A stretch of 24,211 nucleotides of DNA from Dentipellis sp. KUC8613. Its lineage: Eukaryota > Basidiomycota > Agaricomycetes > Russulales > Hericiaceae. Made by a program: the position numbers and the translations under genes. This document shows positions 1 to 9,380 of this stretch, piece after piece. The notes under the pieces are model-generated. The model ran no database searches. It saw nothing but the letters and a program-made list of their open reading frames with translations, and was not told the origin of the DNA. The DNA lies in contig NSJX01000079.1 of NCBI GenBank assembly GCA_002286715.1, positions 10,617-34,827 of the forward strand. Direction: 5' to 3'. Each line of letters opens with the position of its first letter. Position 1 is the stretch's first letter.

Positions 1-970
1 AATATGAAGATGCAGGTGCGGATGAGCGAAAGAATATTACGAGCGCGCACACGCGGGACGATGGCGCAACTACGAAGGACTGGGGCGGCAGCGCGAGAAG
101 GGCTTGATGAGGGAGCGCGAGCATGAGAACGCCGTGACGAGGACACGGCGACGCGAGACGAGCACGCAGAGCGCGTGCAGGCGTAATACGGGGTGGACGA
201 CGGCTCGAGGAGGCGCAGATGGGAGGATGCGAGGAGGTGCGGGGGAGAGCGCGCGGAACAGGCGTGGCGGCGCGAGGACAGCGCGACAGCGCAAGAAGGG
301 TGGGCAGCCGCAGGGGCGCGGCGACACCCAAGATGCCACGTAGCACTGCTAATAGACTCGTTGTCAGTTGTAAATATGCGAGGTGAAAGACTTACTGAGA
401 TACGGCACGGCTAGAGAGAAGACGAGAGGAGAGGAGAGGGGAGGAGAGAGGAAAGTGGAAGGCGGAGAGGGGTGTGGGATGAGGGAAAGAGGGAAGAACG
501 ACGCGCGTTGGATGTCAACGCGCTGACCCAGCTTTCCCACGCACGGACCAAAGCGCGCGTCAAGTCCATATGTATTCGAATACACAGGCCGCAAGATTAA
601 TTCAAAATTTGCGAAAATATTGGAGCATGTAGGAAGCCGTTTCTAATGTATGTACGCCAAATTTTATGTAGCTAGGGTGAATACTCATGCCTTTGTGCAT
701 GAGATGTGGGCAGGCACTACACTTGCAGCACAAGTCGCGCCGTCCAAATGTGGCGGATTGGAAACTGACAGGAATCTAGGCACCTATCGGTGATTTATGA
801 GGGATGCTCGAGTCAGATTTCCTCCTCTTTTAACATGAGAAGCTCTAAAGCAGTTATCTGCTACCCTTATTTTATTCTCTATTTTAATGGATTTATTTCG
901 CTCGCAATCTGCGTCTTTCGAATTGGAGTCGTCGGCGGCCGGCAACTCCCGACGCAGTGGCTTCAACGTT
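1..970. other. Gene-free left edge
   Basis: No convincing coding region is visible. Open frames here are short, lack plausible splice borders and are biased in composition (GCG/GAG-rich up to about 340). The part from 590 to 970 is AT-richer, ordinary-looking and without recognisable repeats or gene signatures. A polypurine tract inside this stretch is listed separately. Confidence 0.5.
413..498 (+). repeat. Polypurine (GA/GGA-rich) tract
   Basis: About 86 bases are almost all A and G on the plus strand, mostly GAGGA-type words, with a few pyrimidine interruptions such as GTGTGGG. Such homopurine runs are common low-complexity sequence in fungal intergenic DNA and can adopt triplex structures. 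No gene is attached to it. Confidence 0.7.
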
Positions 971-989
971 CAACTCCTACCTCGCTCTT

Positions 990-1113
990 CTCTCTCACTC
1001 ACACACACTCCTTCCCTCCTTCGCTGAAAGCGCACGCACGCAAGTACTCCATCGGCCGTCGGCACGTACGCACACACACACGCACGCACGCAGGTGACGA
1101 CGACGACGACATC
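990..1113 (+). repeat. Microsatellite cluster (CT, CA, CGCA, GAC)
   Basis: Several simple repeats follow one another: TCTCTCTCACTCACACACAC near 990, CGCACGCACGCA near 1031, ACACACACACGCACGCACGCA near 1071, and a (GAC)n run near 1095-1111. They sit directly left of the GC-rich satellite, so the two may belong to one expanding low-complexity block. Confidence 0.75.
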
Positions 1114-1196
1114 GCCATGGAGACGGCGAGGGAATAGCAGGTACGTAGCACTTAGGATCTCGCAGCATGCGCGATAACTGACGACGACGCCCATCC

Positions 1197-2165
1197 GTGA
1201 CCCCGATGCCACGCCCTTCGTCGCGCCGTGTCCGCGCCCGCATGCCCGCGCGTCCCTCGCGTTCTCTTCGTGCCATCTGGCCCGGCCGATCTCGTGCAGG
1301 TCTTGCACCCTCACCGCGCCCTCCTCGTCACGCCTTCGTCGCGTCGCGTCGCGCCCGTGGGCCCGCGCGTCCTCTCTCGTGCCGCCGTGCCCGTATGCCT
1401 TCTCGCCTCTCGCGCCCTCTTCGCACTGTCGCCGCCCTCGCGCCCCTCTCGCCTCTCGCGCAGCCGTCGCGTCGCGCCCCTCGCGCAGCCGTCGCGGCGT
1501 CGCGCTTGTCGTGCGCTCGCGCCCGTTGTGCCGTCGCGCTTTCGCGCCCCCTCGGCCCTCGCCGCCCGTCGCTCCCTCGCACCCTTGTCGCGCGCCCGTC
1601 GCGCCCTCGTCCTGCGCGTCGCGCGCCCGTCGCGGCGTCGCCCCCGTCCTGCGCGTCGCGTCCCAATCCCGCACGTCGCGGCGTTGCACCCCCGTCGCGC
1701 CCTTCGCGCGCCCGTCGCACCCCCTTCCCGCCCGTCGCGCCCCCTTCCCGCCCGTCGCGCCCCCGTCGCGCCCCCGTTCTACGCGTCCCGCAGTCGCACC
1801 CACTTCACGCCCTCGTCCTGCGCGTCGCGCGCCCGTCGCGGCGTCGCCCCCGTCCTGCGCGTCGCGCCCCAATCCCGCACGTCGCGGCGTCGCACCCCCG
1901 TCCCGCCCTTCGCACCCCCATCGCGCCCCCGTTCCACGCGTCCCGCCGTCGCGCGCCCGTCGCGCCGGTCCTGCGCGTCGTGCCCCCATCCCGCACGTCG
2001 CGCCGTCGTGCCGTCGCACCCCCGTCGCGCCCTTCGCGCCCTCGTCCTGCGCGTCGCGCGCCCGTCGCCCCGTCGCCCTCGTCCTGCGCGTCGTGCCCCC
2101 ATCCTGCACGTCGCCCCCGTGCCACGCGTCGCGCCGTCGCGCCGTCACGCCCGTTGCGGTGTTGT
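1197..2165. repeat. GC-rich minisatellite with higher-order repeat
   Basis: About 970 bp are built from short words such as CGTCGCGCCC, GTCCTGCGCGTCGCG and CCCGTCGCGGCGTC. A longer unit containing CCTCGTCCTGCGCGTCGCGC starts near 1605, 1811 and 2040, giving periods of about 206 and 229 bp. Long open frames exist on both strands (over 300 codons), but they follow from a repeat that lacks T/A-rich stop triplets. Their products would be Arg/Ala/Pro-rich low-complexity chains without domain features, so no protein is annotated. Strand asymmetry is marked: the plus strand is C-rich. Confidence 0.8.
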
Positions 2166-2296
2166 GCCCTCGTGCCGGTTGCAGTCTTGCACCCTTGCAC
2201 CTGTGTCATCCCTGTAAAATCATGTACATTTAATACTATAATAATATTATGGGCCTTCTTTTTACTTGTGCTGTACCTCAACAACTATGAAAATCA

Positions 2297-2494
2297 GTAA
2301 ATCAAAATTTTGTAGTCATGGCTATGTTGTTCATGTAGACACCATAGCACAAACTATTAAATATATGGGCTATGTGTCCTATGGATACTTGACTAGGACC
2401 TATGGGGTCTATGGAACAACATGGCTATCTATGGTTGCTATGGGTGCTATGGAACCCTCCATAGTGACCATCTCATACCATAGCTACCATAGTC
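2297..2494. repeat. CTATGG/CCATAG interspersed repeat field
   Basis: An AT-rich island immediately after the GC-rich satellite contains many copies of CTATGG in the left and centre (for example around 2379, 2400, 2409, 2427, 2437, 2447). The reverse complement CCATAG occurs at 2342 and is concentrated at the right (about 2459-2494). The words lie in opposed orientation, so a single strand could fold into an imperfect hairpin. No open frame of interest is present. This could be a short degenerate mobile element or an unusual tandem array. Confidence 0.55.
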
Positions 2495-2546
2495 CAGATA
2501 ATTGGGCCCTTTGCTATAAAAATTTAGCTTTTTTCAGATGTGAGCT

Positions 2547-3016
2547 TCGAGCGACGGTCGCTTCTCGTACACGGTCTTGCTCACAGTGTCTGCGGCCACA
2601 CGTGTAATGCCAGGCCCGGCTGCGACAGCACCACCGAGTAATCACCGCGCTCGAATGCGACGGCTCTTAGCACCTTCCATCGTGGTTCTTGAACGCTATG
2701 CGACACGGATCCGCTGCGATGGGATTCGAGCGATGGTGGCTTCTCGTACACGGTCTTGCTCACAGCGTCTGCGGCCACACGTGTAATGCCAGGCCCGGCT
2801 GCGACAGCACCTCCGAGTAACCACCACGCTCGAATGCGACAGCTTTCAGGGCTCGCGCATCGCAGAAATGGTACATTGTGACAGGAGTTTTGGAACGGCG
2901 GCCCTCCTCGGCTTCAACGCCATCGCCCGTTCCCGCCCCGTGGCAGCCGCAGCGTATGTCTTTATAGTGCCGGGTTTCTAGCGTCTGTGGCCACACGTGT
3001 AATGCCAGGCCCGGCT
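2547..3016 (+). repeat. Degenerate 178-bp direct repeat, 2.3 copies
   Basis: Copy 1 (about 2547-2671) and copy 2 (about 2725-2850) share long identical stretches, including TCGTACACGGTCTTGCTCAC and TGCGGCCACACGTGTAATGC, at a spacing of about 178 bp. A third, partial copy (about 2980-3016) keeps only the GCGTCTG(T/C)GGCCACACGTGTAATGCCAGGCCCGGCT block. No coding function is evident. The array ends about 300 bp upstream of the first gene, so it may be part of that gene's 5' flank or a transposon remnant. The interval 3017-3240 shows nothing further. Confidence 0.7.
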
Positions 3017-3320
3017 ATAGCTTTGTGCTTAAAGATTTGGCTGCTTATGCCATGCCGCTGGTCAACAGACGTGCTCAACACCTTGTAGAAACGTCATGGC
3101 ACACTGTGAACCGTGACGATCGCAACTGACGTGTTTTACGAATTGCAGCGAAACCCGACCTTTCCTCCACCGTCCGAGCGGTTGTCGACCAATTGTAAGC
3201 ACCTTTTCTTCCGTAATGTGTGTTTCAAGTAGTTGATGTTTGTCAACCGTGACCTTTCATGGTCACAGAATCCCACGTGGAGTTTCCGACAATGACGGGC
3301 ACCACAGCTTCACCTCAGGC

Positions 3321-5098
3321 ATGGATCTTGTCGATCTCGCTGTCCATCGACACCAACAGCAGCAGCGCCATCAGCAGAACGGCAATGCAGACCCCTGGGT
3401 TCAGCTCCTCATGGGCGAAGTCGGCAGCACTCGTTCCGGTCGCGCGTACAAAGCCTCAGCAACCCGTCAAAAAATTACGGAGGCCGTTCTTGCGCCGCTC
3501 TTGAGCGCACCCCACATCCCGTACCACCATGAACGCACCAGTCAACATTTACATCCTGAAATGGACGACTGCGTTAAGGACGCTTCGGAGCATACGACGA
3601 ACAGCAACGTACCTCCGGCTTTGCTTCCTGTTCCCCCTGCCAGGAAACGAAAGGACAAGAGGCGCCAACGAGGAGGGGGACAAGGCACTGCTGCTGCAAA
3701 AGAAGCCCGTGACCAGCAACGACTGGCGCAGAGGGCACATCGCAAGGGTCTGGACATCTATGTTGCACAGGACGGATTCAATGTCGAGCAATTGCCTATC
3801 TCTGAGCCTGGCTGGATGGGCACCAATTTTCCTCAGACCGACCGAGACGTCCTTGTCGAAGCGTGGCGTACAGGTCGTATCATACACCAATTGAAACAAT
3901 TCCAGGTAGTTGCGTTTGACGACGAGTAAGTACTGTCTTTACACAAGCAGAGGAAGGCAATGATGTTCTGACCAACTACGTGTCCGTCAGTTTGTCCGCC
4001 CAACCTCCCACCCTTCTGGGCGACATATACAAAAGGAACATATTTGTTCGCTCTGGTTTTGACAATTGTATGCGAGAGCTGTTGCCTGCATATGACAAGC
4101 ACTGCGACAAGTTCGTGCCACGATGGGCGAAGATTCCGAAGTCCGCCATCGAGAAAAATGTCCGTGGTGACCACAAATTAATGATATCCGGGTATCATAG
4201 AAATAATCTAGAGGTGATGTCTTCCTTGTCTCTAATCATTTGCAGTTGTTATCTCTAAACACCCAATCATAGGAGCCTGGTGTGACCCCTTGGACACAGC
4301 AGCACGCTGAGGCCCTGAAGGACTTTTTCGAACCGGGAGGCCCGGCAGATCGTTTAACGTCAGTGACATTTGTTGCTCTGCCGCGCAAAAACCGTAGTTG
4401 ATCTCAATTATAGAAAACTTGGTTGCGCGTTCGTCAGACGCCACTTTCCAGAAGTGGCACGTCGGTTCGAGATGTGCGCGAAGGTGCTGGAAGACGAACA
4501 GGGCATCAAACCGGATTACGACTTGTTTTTCAACTTCTGTTTGAATTATCCCAGTGAGGACGCCCGTCGGGTGTATTGCCTTCCCCATGTAGACTGGAAG
4601 AACATTGCATTGGGTGTCTGTCTGGTATTCGTTCATGGTACGTCGTATGAGACAGAAGGTTTTCCATTCCATTCTTATAAAAATTTCAGGCACGTTTAAT
4701 GACAAGGAACGGGCCTGGCTTGTTCTTTGGGAAGCTGGCGTTATCATACAAGTCCCTCCAGGCGTGTTTGTCGCATATCCATCTTCATTATTTCTGCATT
4801 TCAATTTTGATAGTAAGTCTCTTTTTGTGTACAATGCTTGTCTTCCATGTGCACTCAACAATTTACTCCAGGGTTCCTGATAGTCACCACACCGGACGGG
4901 CAATTGCCCACTCCGGAAACAGTAGAGTACCTGGATGGACGTGATGGTCGTCGATCTTCAGTGTGGTTTACACAGGCGACTCTGGTTCAGACAGCTGAGT
5001 TGGGATACATGACGGTAGACATGGCGAAGGCAGCAGGACTCTCCGGTAAATGCAACAAGGATCAGCTCATCGCCAGTGGGATCTTCTCTACTATTTAA
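3321..5098 (+). CDS. 2OG-Fe(II) oxygenase-like protein (TET/JBP-like?), six exons
   Basis: I read six exons: 3321-3925, 3991-4213, 4273-4358, 4414-4637, 4690-4812 and 4872-5098. Introns are 52-65 bp, most donors match GTRNGT, and all junctions keep frame, giving about 495 aa. The N-terminal third is low-complexity (Gln/His run, basic KRKDKRRQR patch near residue 110), preceded by a TRSGR motif. The C-terminal half carries the signature of double-stranded beta-helix dioxygenases: PHVDWKN (His363, Asp365), a distal SSLFLHFN (His416) and GRRSSVWF (Arg447/448). These would bind Fe(II) and 2-oxoglutarate. The spacing and wording recall the TET/JBP-like proteins expanded in mushrooms, which oxidise 5-methylcytosine, but that substrate is inferred only. 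The frame is open back to 3237 with no ATG before 3321, so an upstream exon is possible. Nuclear location is inferred from the basic patch. Confidence 0.65.
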
Positions 5099-5211
5099 CT
5101 CATTCACACTGTCTGTACTCCATGTAGTGAGTTGCTAGAAGATATTTACTGAGTTCCGAGGTGAGCAGGAAAATGCATCACACAAAGACAGTGCGGATAG
5201 GCCAAACACAC

Positions 5212-5225
5212 GTGACATATGTCAC
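5212..5225. other. Perfect 14-bp palindrome
   Basis: GTGACATATGTCAC is a perfect inverted repeat around a central CATATG. It lies in the spacer behind the oxygenase-like gene. It could be a transcription-factor site or chance; position downstream of two convergent genes argues against a promoter role. Confidence 0.4.
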
Positions 5226-5283
5226 AAGCCATGCTCGTGTGTCACCAAAAGGACGCTTCAGGTCAATTTGCTGGGAGCGAGGG

Positions 5284-5317
5284 GACAAACCTGCTGTCTT
5301 AGGAGACCAGGAATTCG
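5284..5317 (+). repeat. 34-bp motif, copy A
   Basis: The stretch beginning GACAAACCTGCT and ending GACCAGGAATTCG matches 30 of 34 bases with 20938-20971, in the same orientation, 15.6 kb away. Read on the minus strand, the core begins TCCTGGTCTC. Helitron 5' ends begin with TC, so this could be the terminus of a non-autonomous relative of the Helitron at 14135-20520. That is inference; the base before TC is T rather than the A expected for AT-target insertion. Confidence 0.5.
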
Positions 5318-5446
5318 ATATCGGCAATATCTCCCTCAATAACTAAGTAGAAAGACCATTCGACGCTTTTGAACTTATGACCGTTATGGGACATGCTTAA
5401 CGCACCAAAGGTTCTGAAGTCAGACATACCGCACGGAAAGATGTCA

Positions 5447-6367
5447 TTACATTGAAACAAGACTGATAACACGACGATTGGCCCCTCCACAACCATTGCC
5501 ACAATCAGAATGCCCAAACGTCCAAAACGTCTTTAACTCGGGCATCATAGGCAATCCATCTTCAACTAACCGGTGCGCCTCACCGTCGGGAACATTGAAA
5601 AGCAAGCATGTTCTGTCCCCGAAATATCGAAAACGACGGGGGCAGTAACCGACATTGAGGGACCGGTCGGTGTGAAAGGGATTTCCTTCTTCAAAACGTC
5701 CTAGGCGGAATCCACGCGCAGTGTATTTGTCGATACACGCCCGAACCTTGGGATGTCGGATTTTGTCCGGATTGATTAACCCCAGACCTTGGAGCGTCAA
5801 TTTGGGGTACGCGAAGCCCAGCTGTCCGTTCTTGAACCAATTCATAACGCACGTCCCCCAGAAGTACGCCAATGGATACAAGGACGACATCCGAGTGCTG
5901 ACAATGAGGTCGATCTTGACTCCATGCGGGCGTACCATATGCACGACACCCGCAATCCCCGCACCATATTCTGCAATGTCCGGTGGCAGTTGAGGAGGGA
6001 ACACAGCGAGAAAACCTTCGTTGTCCGCAAGATATGTCATGACAGTGTGAATTGCTGTGAGAGGCACGTAGACGTCGAGATCTGTCGCAAGCCACGGCTG
6101 CACGGGAGACGATTGCAGTGCGATCTCCAAAATCGCAGAACCTGACACGCAAGAGTTTGTGTGGTCGATCATGGAACGGAAACAGGTGGGATTGGAGAGG
6201 AATCGAGAGAAAACCTCATTGGCACGACGAGAAATGAATCGAGAGACTTGAGAGCGATGAGCTGAGGAGACGCCACGGAGGAAGGAGAGCGAGGGAAGTG
6301 GCAGAGAACGAGCGATCATGTCGAAGAGCTCTGGTTGAGCACTAGGATGGGAAGTGATGTGCGACAT
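5447..6367 (-). CDS. F-box-like/nucleotidyltransferase-like protein, paralogue 1
   Basis: A single open frame of 306 aa starts at a true ATG. Residues about 12-55 (ELFDMIARSLPLPSLSFLRG) look like a short F-box-type helical segment. Residues 75-101 hold SGSAIL and, about 19 residues later, TDLDVYV (Gly76-Ser77, Asp96, Asp98), which resembles the hG[GS]...Dh[DE]h metal-binding core of the nucleotidyltransferase superfamily. The C-terminal part has a CPRRFRYFGDRTCLLF block and Cys-rich WTFGHSDCGNGCGG. The same blocks recur in the genes at 6517-7413 and 12963-13967. Of the three, this copy keeps the most complete putative active site. Substrate and partners are unknown. The F-box assignment is weak; an orphan mushroom family is equally possible. 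Confidence 0.6.
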   Translation of the reverse strand: MSHITSHPSAQPELFDMIARSLPLPSLSFLRGVSSAHRSQVSRFISRRANEVFSRFLSNPTCFRSMIDHTNSCVSGSAILEIALQSSPVQPWLATDLDVYVPLTAIHTVMTYLADNEGFLAVFPPQLPPDIAEYGAGIAGVVHMVRPHGVKIDLIVSTRMSSLYPLAYFWGTCVMNWFKNGQLGFAYPKLTLQGLGLINPDKIRHPKVRACIDKYTARGFRLGRFEEGNPFHTDRSLNVGYCPRRFRYFGDRTCLLFNVPDGEAHRLVEDGLPMMPELKTFWTFGHSDCGNGCGGANRRVISLVSM

Positions 6368-6516
6368 GGTCCAGGATGAAGACTCTGCAGCTTAGTGCCA
6401 CAGCGAGCGTATTTGAAGTATTGGGCAGCAACGGAGACACTGTGGGATCGGGGATGTAATGTCAATACAGGAGCTGTCTCACGAACGATCCGCATCGTGG
6501 ACCAACGGATTCGACG

Positions 6517-7413
6517 TCACAAGGCGCGAAGAACACCAACGTCCTGAGAAGGGCAGCCCGATCTAGAACATCTTCCGTCCATCCGCCAGGGGGTTTCTGG
6601 TTGCCGAGGATTGAAAGAGCGGGACAATAGAGAGATGCGAAGTGTCCCAGAGTCATTCAACGTCCGAAGCGCATGTGGACATACATATGGATTGGGACAA
6701 CAGACCTCGTGTGATTGCTGGCAAGGGGGGGCCCGAACTCGGAGACCTCTTCCCATGAATTTCATCCAGGCCCCTTTCAAGACAATGTTTCTGAGTCTGG
6801 AGGATGAGGAATATAGATCGTCGTGGGGGATGAAGCCTATGCTGTCGGGTGTAAGGAGCGGGAACGCGGATACAAACGAGGACCATGTAATGTAATTCAT
6901 TAAAGCGGAGCACCACGTGTTTGTAAGGACGTCTTCTAGCCCGTCTTGCGCGAAGTAAATAGTGATTTCTGCCTCATGAGAGTTTTGCAATCGACGCGAG
7001 CATTGCACCGTACCGTTGATGCTGTGACCAATGTCCTGAAAGGAAACACCATCCACGAAGCAGTATTGCTGAGAGACGAGAAGAAAATCGGAGAGCGCCA
7101 AGAAATTGTCAGTTGACCCCGTACAAAGGATGTCGAGCTGAGACGGTTGCCAATCATTCCCTGTGTAGTCCCGCCGCAAGATGTGGAAGGGTACGGAGCC
7201 AAAGACGACACAAGAGCGGGAGTACAAGAGTCTCCGAAAGGCAACGGCATTGTTAATGAAGCGGAGGTACTCTGAGTCAATCCGTCTGTTTATCTCGGTG
7301 ATTGCTTCTGTCCGAAAGTCACGACACACACCCGCCAGATGAGAAAGCGACAGGAAATCGGCTAGAAGACAGACCTGACAGAGAACTGAGTGAGGAAGAC
7401 ACCAGGAAGACAT
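6517..7413 (-). CDS. F-box-like/nucleotidyltransferase-like protein, paralogue 2
   Basis: The frame is open from an ATG at 7566, but I choose the ATG at 7413 (MSSWCLPHS...). Homology to paralogue 1 begins there, and the upstream part would overlap the neighbouring gene. The product is 298 aa. After an F-box-like helical start it has SCVVFGSVPFHIL (Gly72-Ser73) and WQPSQLDILC. The first metal-binding Asp position is Gln92 and the second is kept as Asp94. The C-terminal block CPHALRTLNDSGTLRISLL matches CPRRFRYFGDRTCLLF of paralogue 1. The tail after about residue 275 (Arg/Ser-rich) has no counterpart and may be read-through of an unrecognised intron. The start lies about 150 bp from the next gene in the same direction. 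Confidence 0.55.
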   Translation of the reverse strand: MSSWCLPHSVLCQVCLLADFLSLSHLAGVCRDFRTEAITEINRRIDSEYLRFINNAVAFRRLLYSRSCVVFGSVPFHILRRDYTGNDWQPSQLDILCTGSTDNFLALSDFLLVSQQYCFVDGVSFQDIGHSINGTVQCSRRLQNSHEAEITIYFAQDGLEDVLTNTWCSALMNYITWSSFVSAFPLLTPDSIGFIPHDDLYSSSSRLRNIVLKGAWMKFMGRGLRVRAPPCQQSHEVCCPNPYVCPHALRTLNDSGTLRISLLSRSFNPRQPETPWRMDGRCSRSGCPSQDVGVLRAL

Positions 7414-7487
7414 GATACGAAACGGACGTAGCAACAGAGGAGGATCTCTCGAAGGAGTGGGAATAAACAAAAGCAACCAACACGTGA

Positions 7488-8003
7488 CTACTGTTTCAGA
7501 AACCGCAACAACCCCCTCTCTCCGAAGACGTTGTCGACCGTGTTTCCGCTTCGAAGATACCACCATGCAGACCGTCCGAAAGCTTCGGACGAGATACCGT
7601 CATCTAAAACCCAATCCCCATCCCATGGGCCATTCTTGACCGCAAACGCGGGGCCAAACGTGGACAGTCCCGGTCGTGAGAGAGCGTTCACGATGGAATT
7701 CGGTTGAGACATATGATCTTGATTTTTGAGGGCATAGATTGTGTAGTACCAGTCAGATATCGACGGGTCGCGGTCATAGACGTTGACCACCGGAAGAAAG
7801 TCGGTTGATCCCATAATGTCCATCAAGTCGGAAGGATCGGGCTGTCCTGAAGACAGGAACCGAACATGGAAATTGTCGACGTGGCATAGCAGGTTGTCAA
7901 GAGAATGTAAGGGAGGGTAGGACGGAAAGTCGGGATGGACATAGACGGCATTCCAGTATGCGGCCGGAAATTCAAAAGACGACGGTGAAGGAATAGAAGT
8001 CAT
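7488..8003 (-). CDS. Small conserved-looking hypothetical protein, 171 aa
   Basis: This is an intact open frame from an ATG at 8003 to a stop at 7488, with protein-like composition throughout: aromatic-rich, few low-complexity runs. Notable blocks are FPAAYWNAVYVHPDFP, DFLPVVNVYDRDPSISDWYY, FGPAFAVKNGP and WWYLRSGN followed by VFGERGLLRF. I recall similar small proteins being frequent in mushroom genomes, but no function is known to me. No signal peptide or membrane segment is visible, so it is probably cytosolic or nuclear. It lies 74 bp upstream of paralogue 2 and 103 bp downstream of the 383-aa gene, all on the same strand. The possibility that it is a 5' exon of its neighbour is not supported by a clear splice pair. 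Confidence 0.55.
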   Translation of the reverse strand: MTSIPSPSSFEFPAAYWNAVYVHPDFPSYPPLHSLDNLLCHVDNFHVRFLSSGQPDPSDLMDIMGSTDFLPVVNVYDRDPSISDWYYTIYALKNQDHMSQPNSIVNALSRPGLSTFGPAFAVKNGPWDGDWVLDDGISSEAFGRSAWWYLRSGNTVDNVFGERGLLRFLKQ

Positions 8004-8106
8004 GATTTGTATCTGTTGGAGTACTGATACAATGAGAATGGTAGGATGTATGCACGGAGAGGAGAACTGTCAGGCGGGGGGAAATCGTTGCAGCGTTGGG
8101 ATCAAA

Positions 8107-9358
8107 TTAGAGTTCCAACCGCGAAGACGACAACGAAATTGGCGTGTTGTACTGTGACTGATCCAGGCCAAAAATCTGTTTGCCGTCATGCGGACCAGAT
8201 TGCAATAGACGCAGGTACCACGCCAAGGTCGGATATGGATTGCTGACGAACGAAGGTGTTCTTTGTTGCAGGCGACTCGCAATAATTTCGACTACGATGA
8301 CATTGAATGCCCGCAGGTCCTGTAAAGGAATGCAGCCACAAGAAAAGGGCATGAAGTCTGTGACGGTGGATATGAGAAACCGCTGCAGAATATCATAGAC
8401 AGCTGACCTTCGAACATGTAATTTGCCAAATCCGAAAGAGAACGAAGTATGTTGTCGCACAAAGGTTGAGGACAGGAAGGGCCGCCGACCGCATGGATTA
8501 GTTCTACCCAAAACGCGAAGGCATGAGCGTGATCAGTCAAAACATTCCTGGCGAACGTTGCCAATGCATCATTCTCGCGAATGCGTGGATGTGTCAGGAC
8601 GAGCACAAAGAAGGAAGACATGGACAGAACCGGAAACGCCGCGAGGATGAAAAGCTGAGCTGGCAGACTGTAGGATAATAGATTGGATCCGCCCATCACT
8701 GTGCGGAGCACGTCGTTCGCACGACAGCCTTCCATAGACTCAAAGATGATACGGCGGAGAGGTGAAGTCCCAACCAGATGCCGTACACCTTCACATGCAG
8801 CTTCGCAATGGATGTTCCATTGTGCATTTTGCCATGCAAGTGGATACCGTGCCTCTGCCAGGAACACCTTCGCTGTTACGGATAGGAGCAGGGAACGAAG
8901 GATGGACGTAGGACCGTATATGTACCCAAACAGCGCCGCGCATTTGGATAGAGCAACACGAACAGGCAAAGGAAGCCCCAGATGCAACACAGGATGTGCC
9001 GACCCTGTCGTAAAACAGCAATCTTCTACAGACCAGAAGTGGGTCTGTTGCTGCTTGTACGTCCACCACAGCTGAAAAAGAGGTCAATCACATAGATGAC
9101 AAGCAGTAGAAATTTACATACGCGTGGGATTTGCAAAGGAAGCAGGACAAAACGTTTGCTTGTACACCGTCCAAGCAGATCACTCAGAGCGGGCTGTGAA
9201 TCAGGTGGAAACTGGCATAGAAACGAATGTAGAGATGCAATAGGAAGGGGACAATCAAATGGCATGGTGAAAGGGAAGGAGGAGAGGCTTATTACTCCCA
9301 ACGCAGACATAAGAACACCAGCGCAGTGATGAAACTCAACAAAGGCATACACATTCAT
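8107..9358 (-). CDS. Unknown protein, three exons, about 383 aa
   Basis: Three exons fit: 9358-9122, 9071-8408 and 8357-8107. They are separated by two 50-bp introns (GTATGT...TTTTTCAG and GTCAGC...CACAG), and all junctions keep frame. The product is hydrophobic-rich with a long apolar stretch around residues 209-240 (SYSLPAQLFILAAFPVLSMSSFFVLVL), which could be a buried helix pair or a membrane segment. No family is recognised. The start is uncertain: the ATG at 9358 leaves only 22 bp to the stop of the preceding gene, and later ATGs (about 9310 and 9265) are possible. It belongs to the tight minus-strand cluster. A membrane role is a guess from hydrophobicity only. Confidence 0.5.
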
Positions 9359-9380
9359 TACGAGCAATGGAATACAAACA

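Larger units (their letters stand above)
5099..5446. other. Intergenic spacer between convergent genes
   Basis: This separates the 3' end of the plus-strand oxygenase-like gene from the 3' end of the first minus-strand gene. It contains a perfect 14-bp palindrome (GTGACATATGTCAC, 5212-5225) and one copy of the 34-bp repeated motif (5284-5317). A small open frame across 5161-5346 has no support as a gene. Confidence 0.5.

Noticed and set aside
970..2300. Very long open frames on both strands (over 300 codons) through the GC-rich block
   Set aside because: They follow from a short-word satellite poor in stop triplets. Products are Arg/Ala/Pro-rich repeats, overlap on both strands and in several frames, and show no domain or splice logic.
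4232..4903. 223-codon open frame on the minus strand
   Set aside because: It lies antisense to the oxygenase-like gene, whose exons, splice sites and catalytic motifs all support the plus strand.
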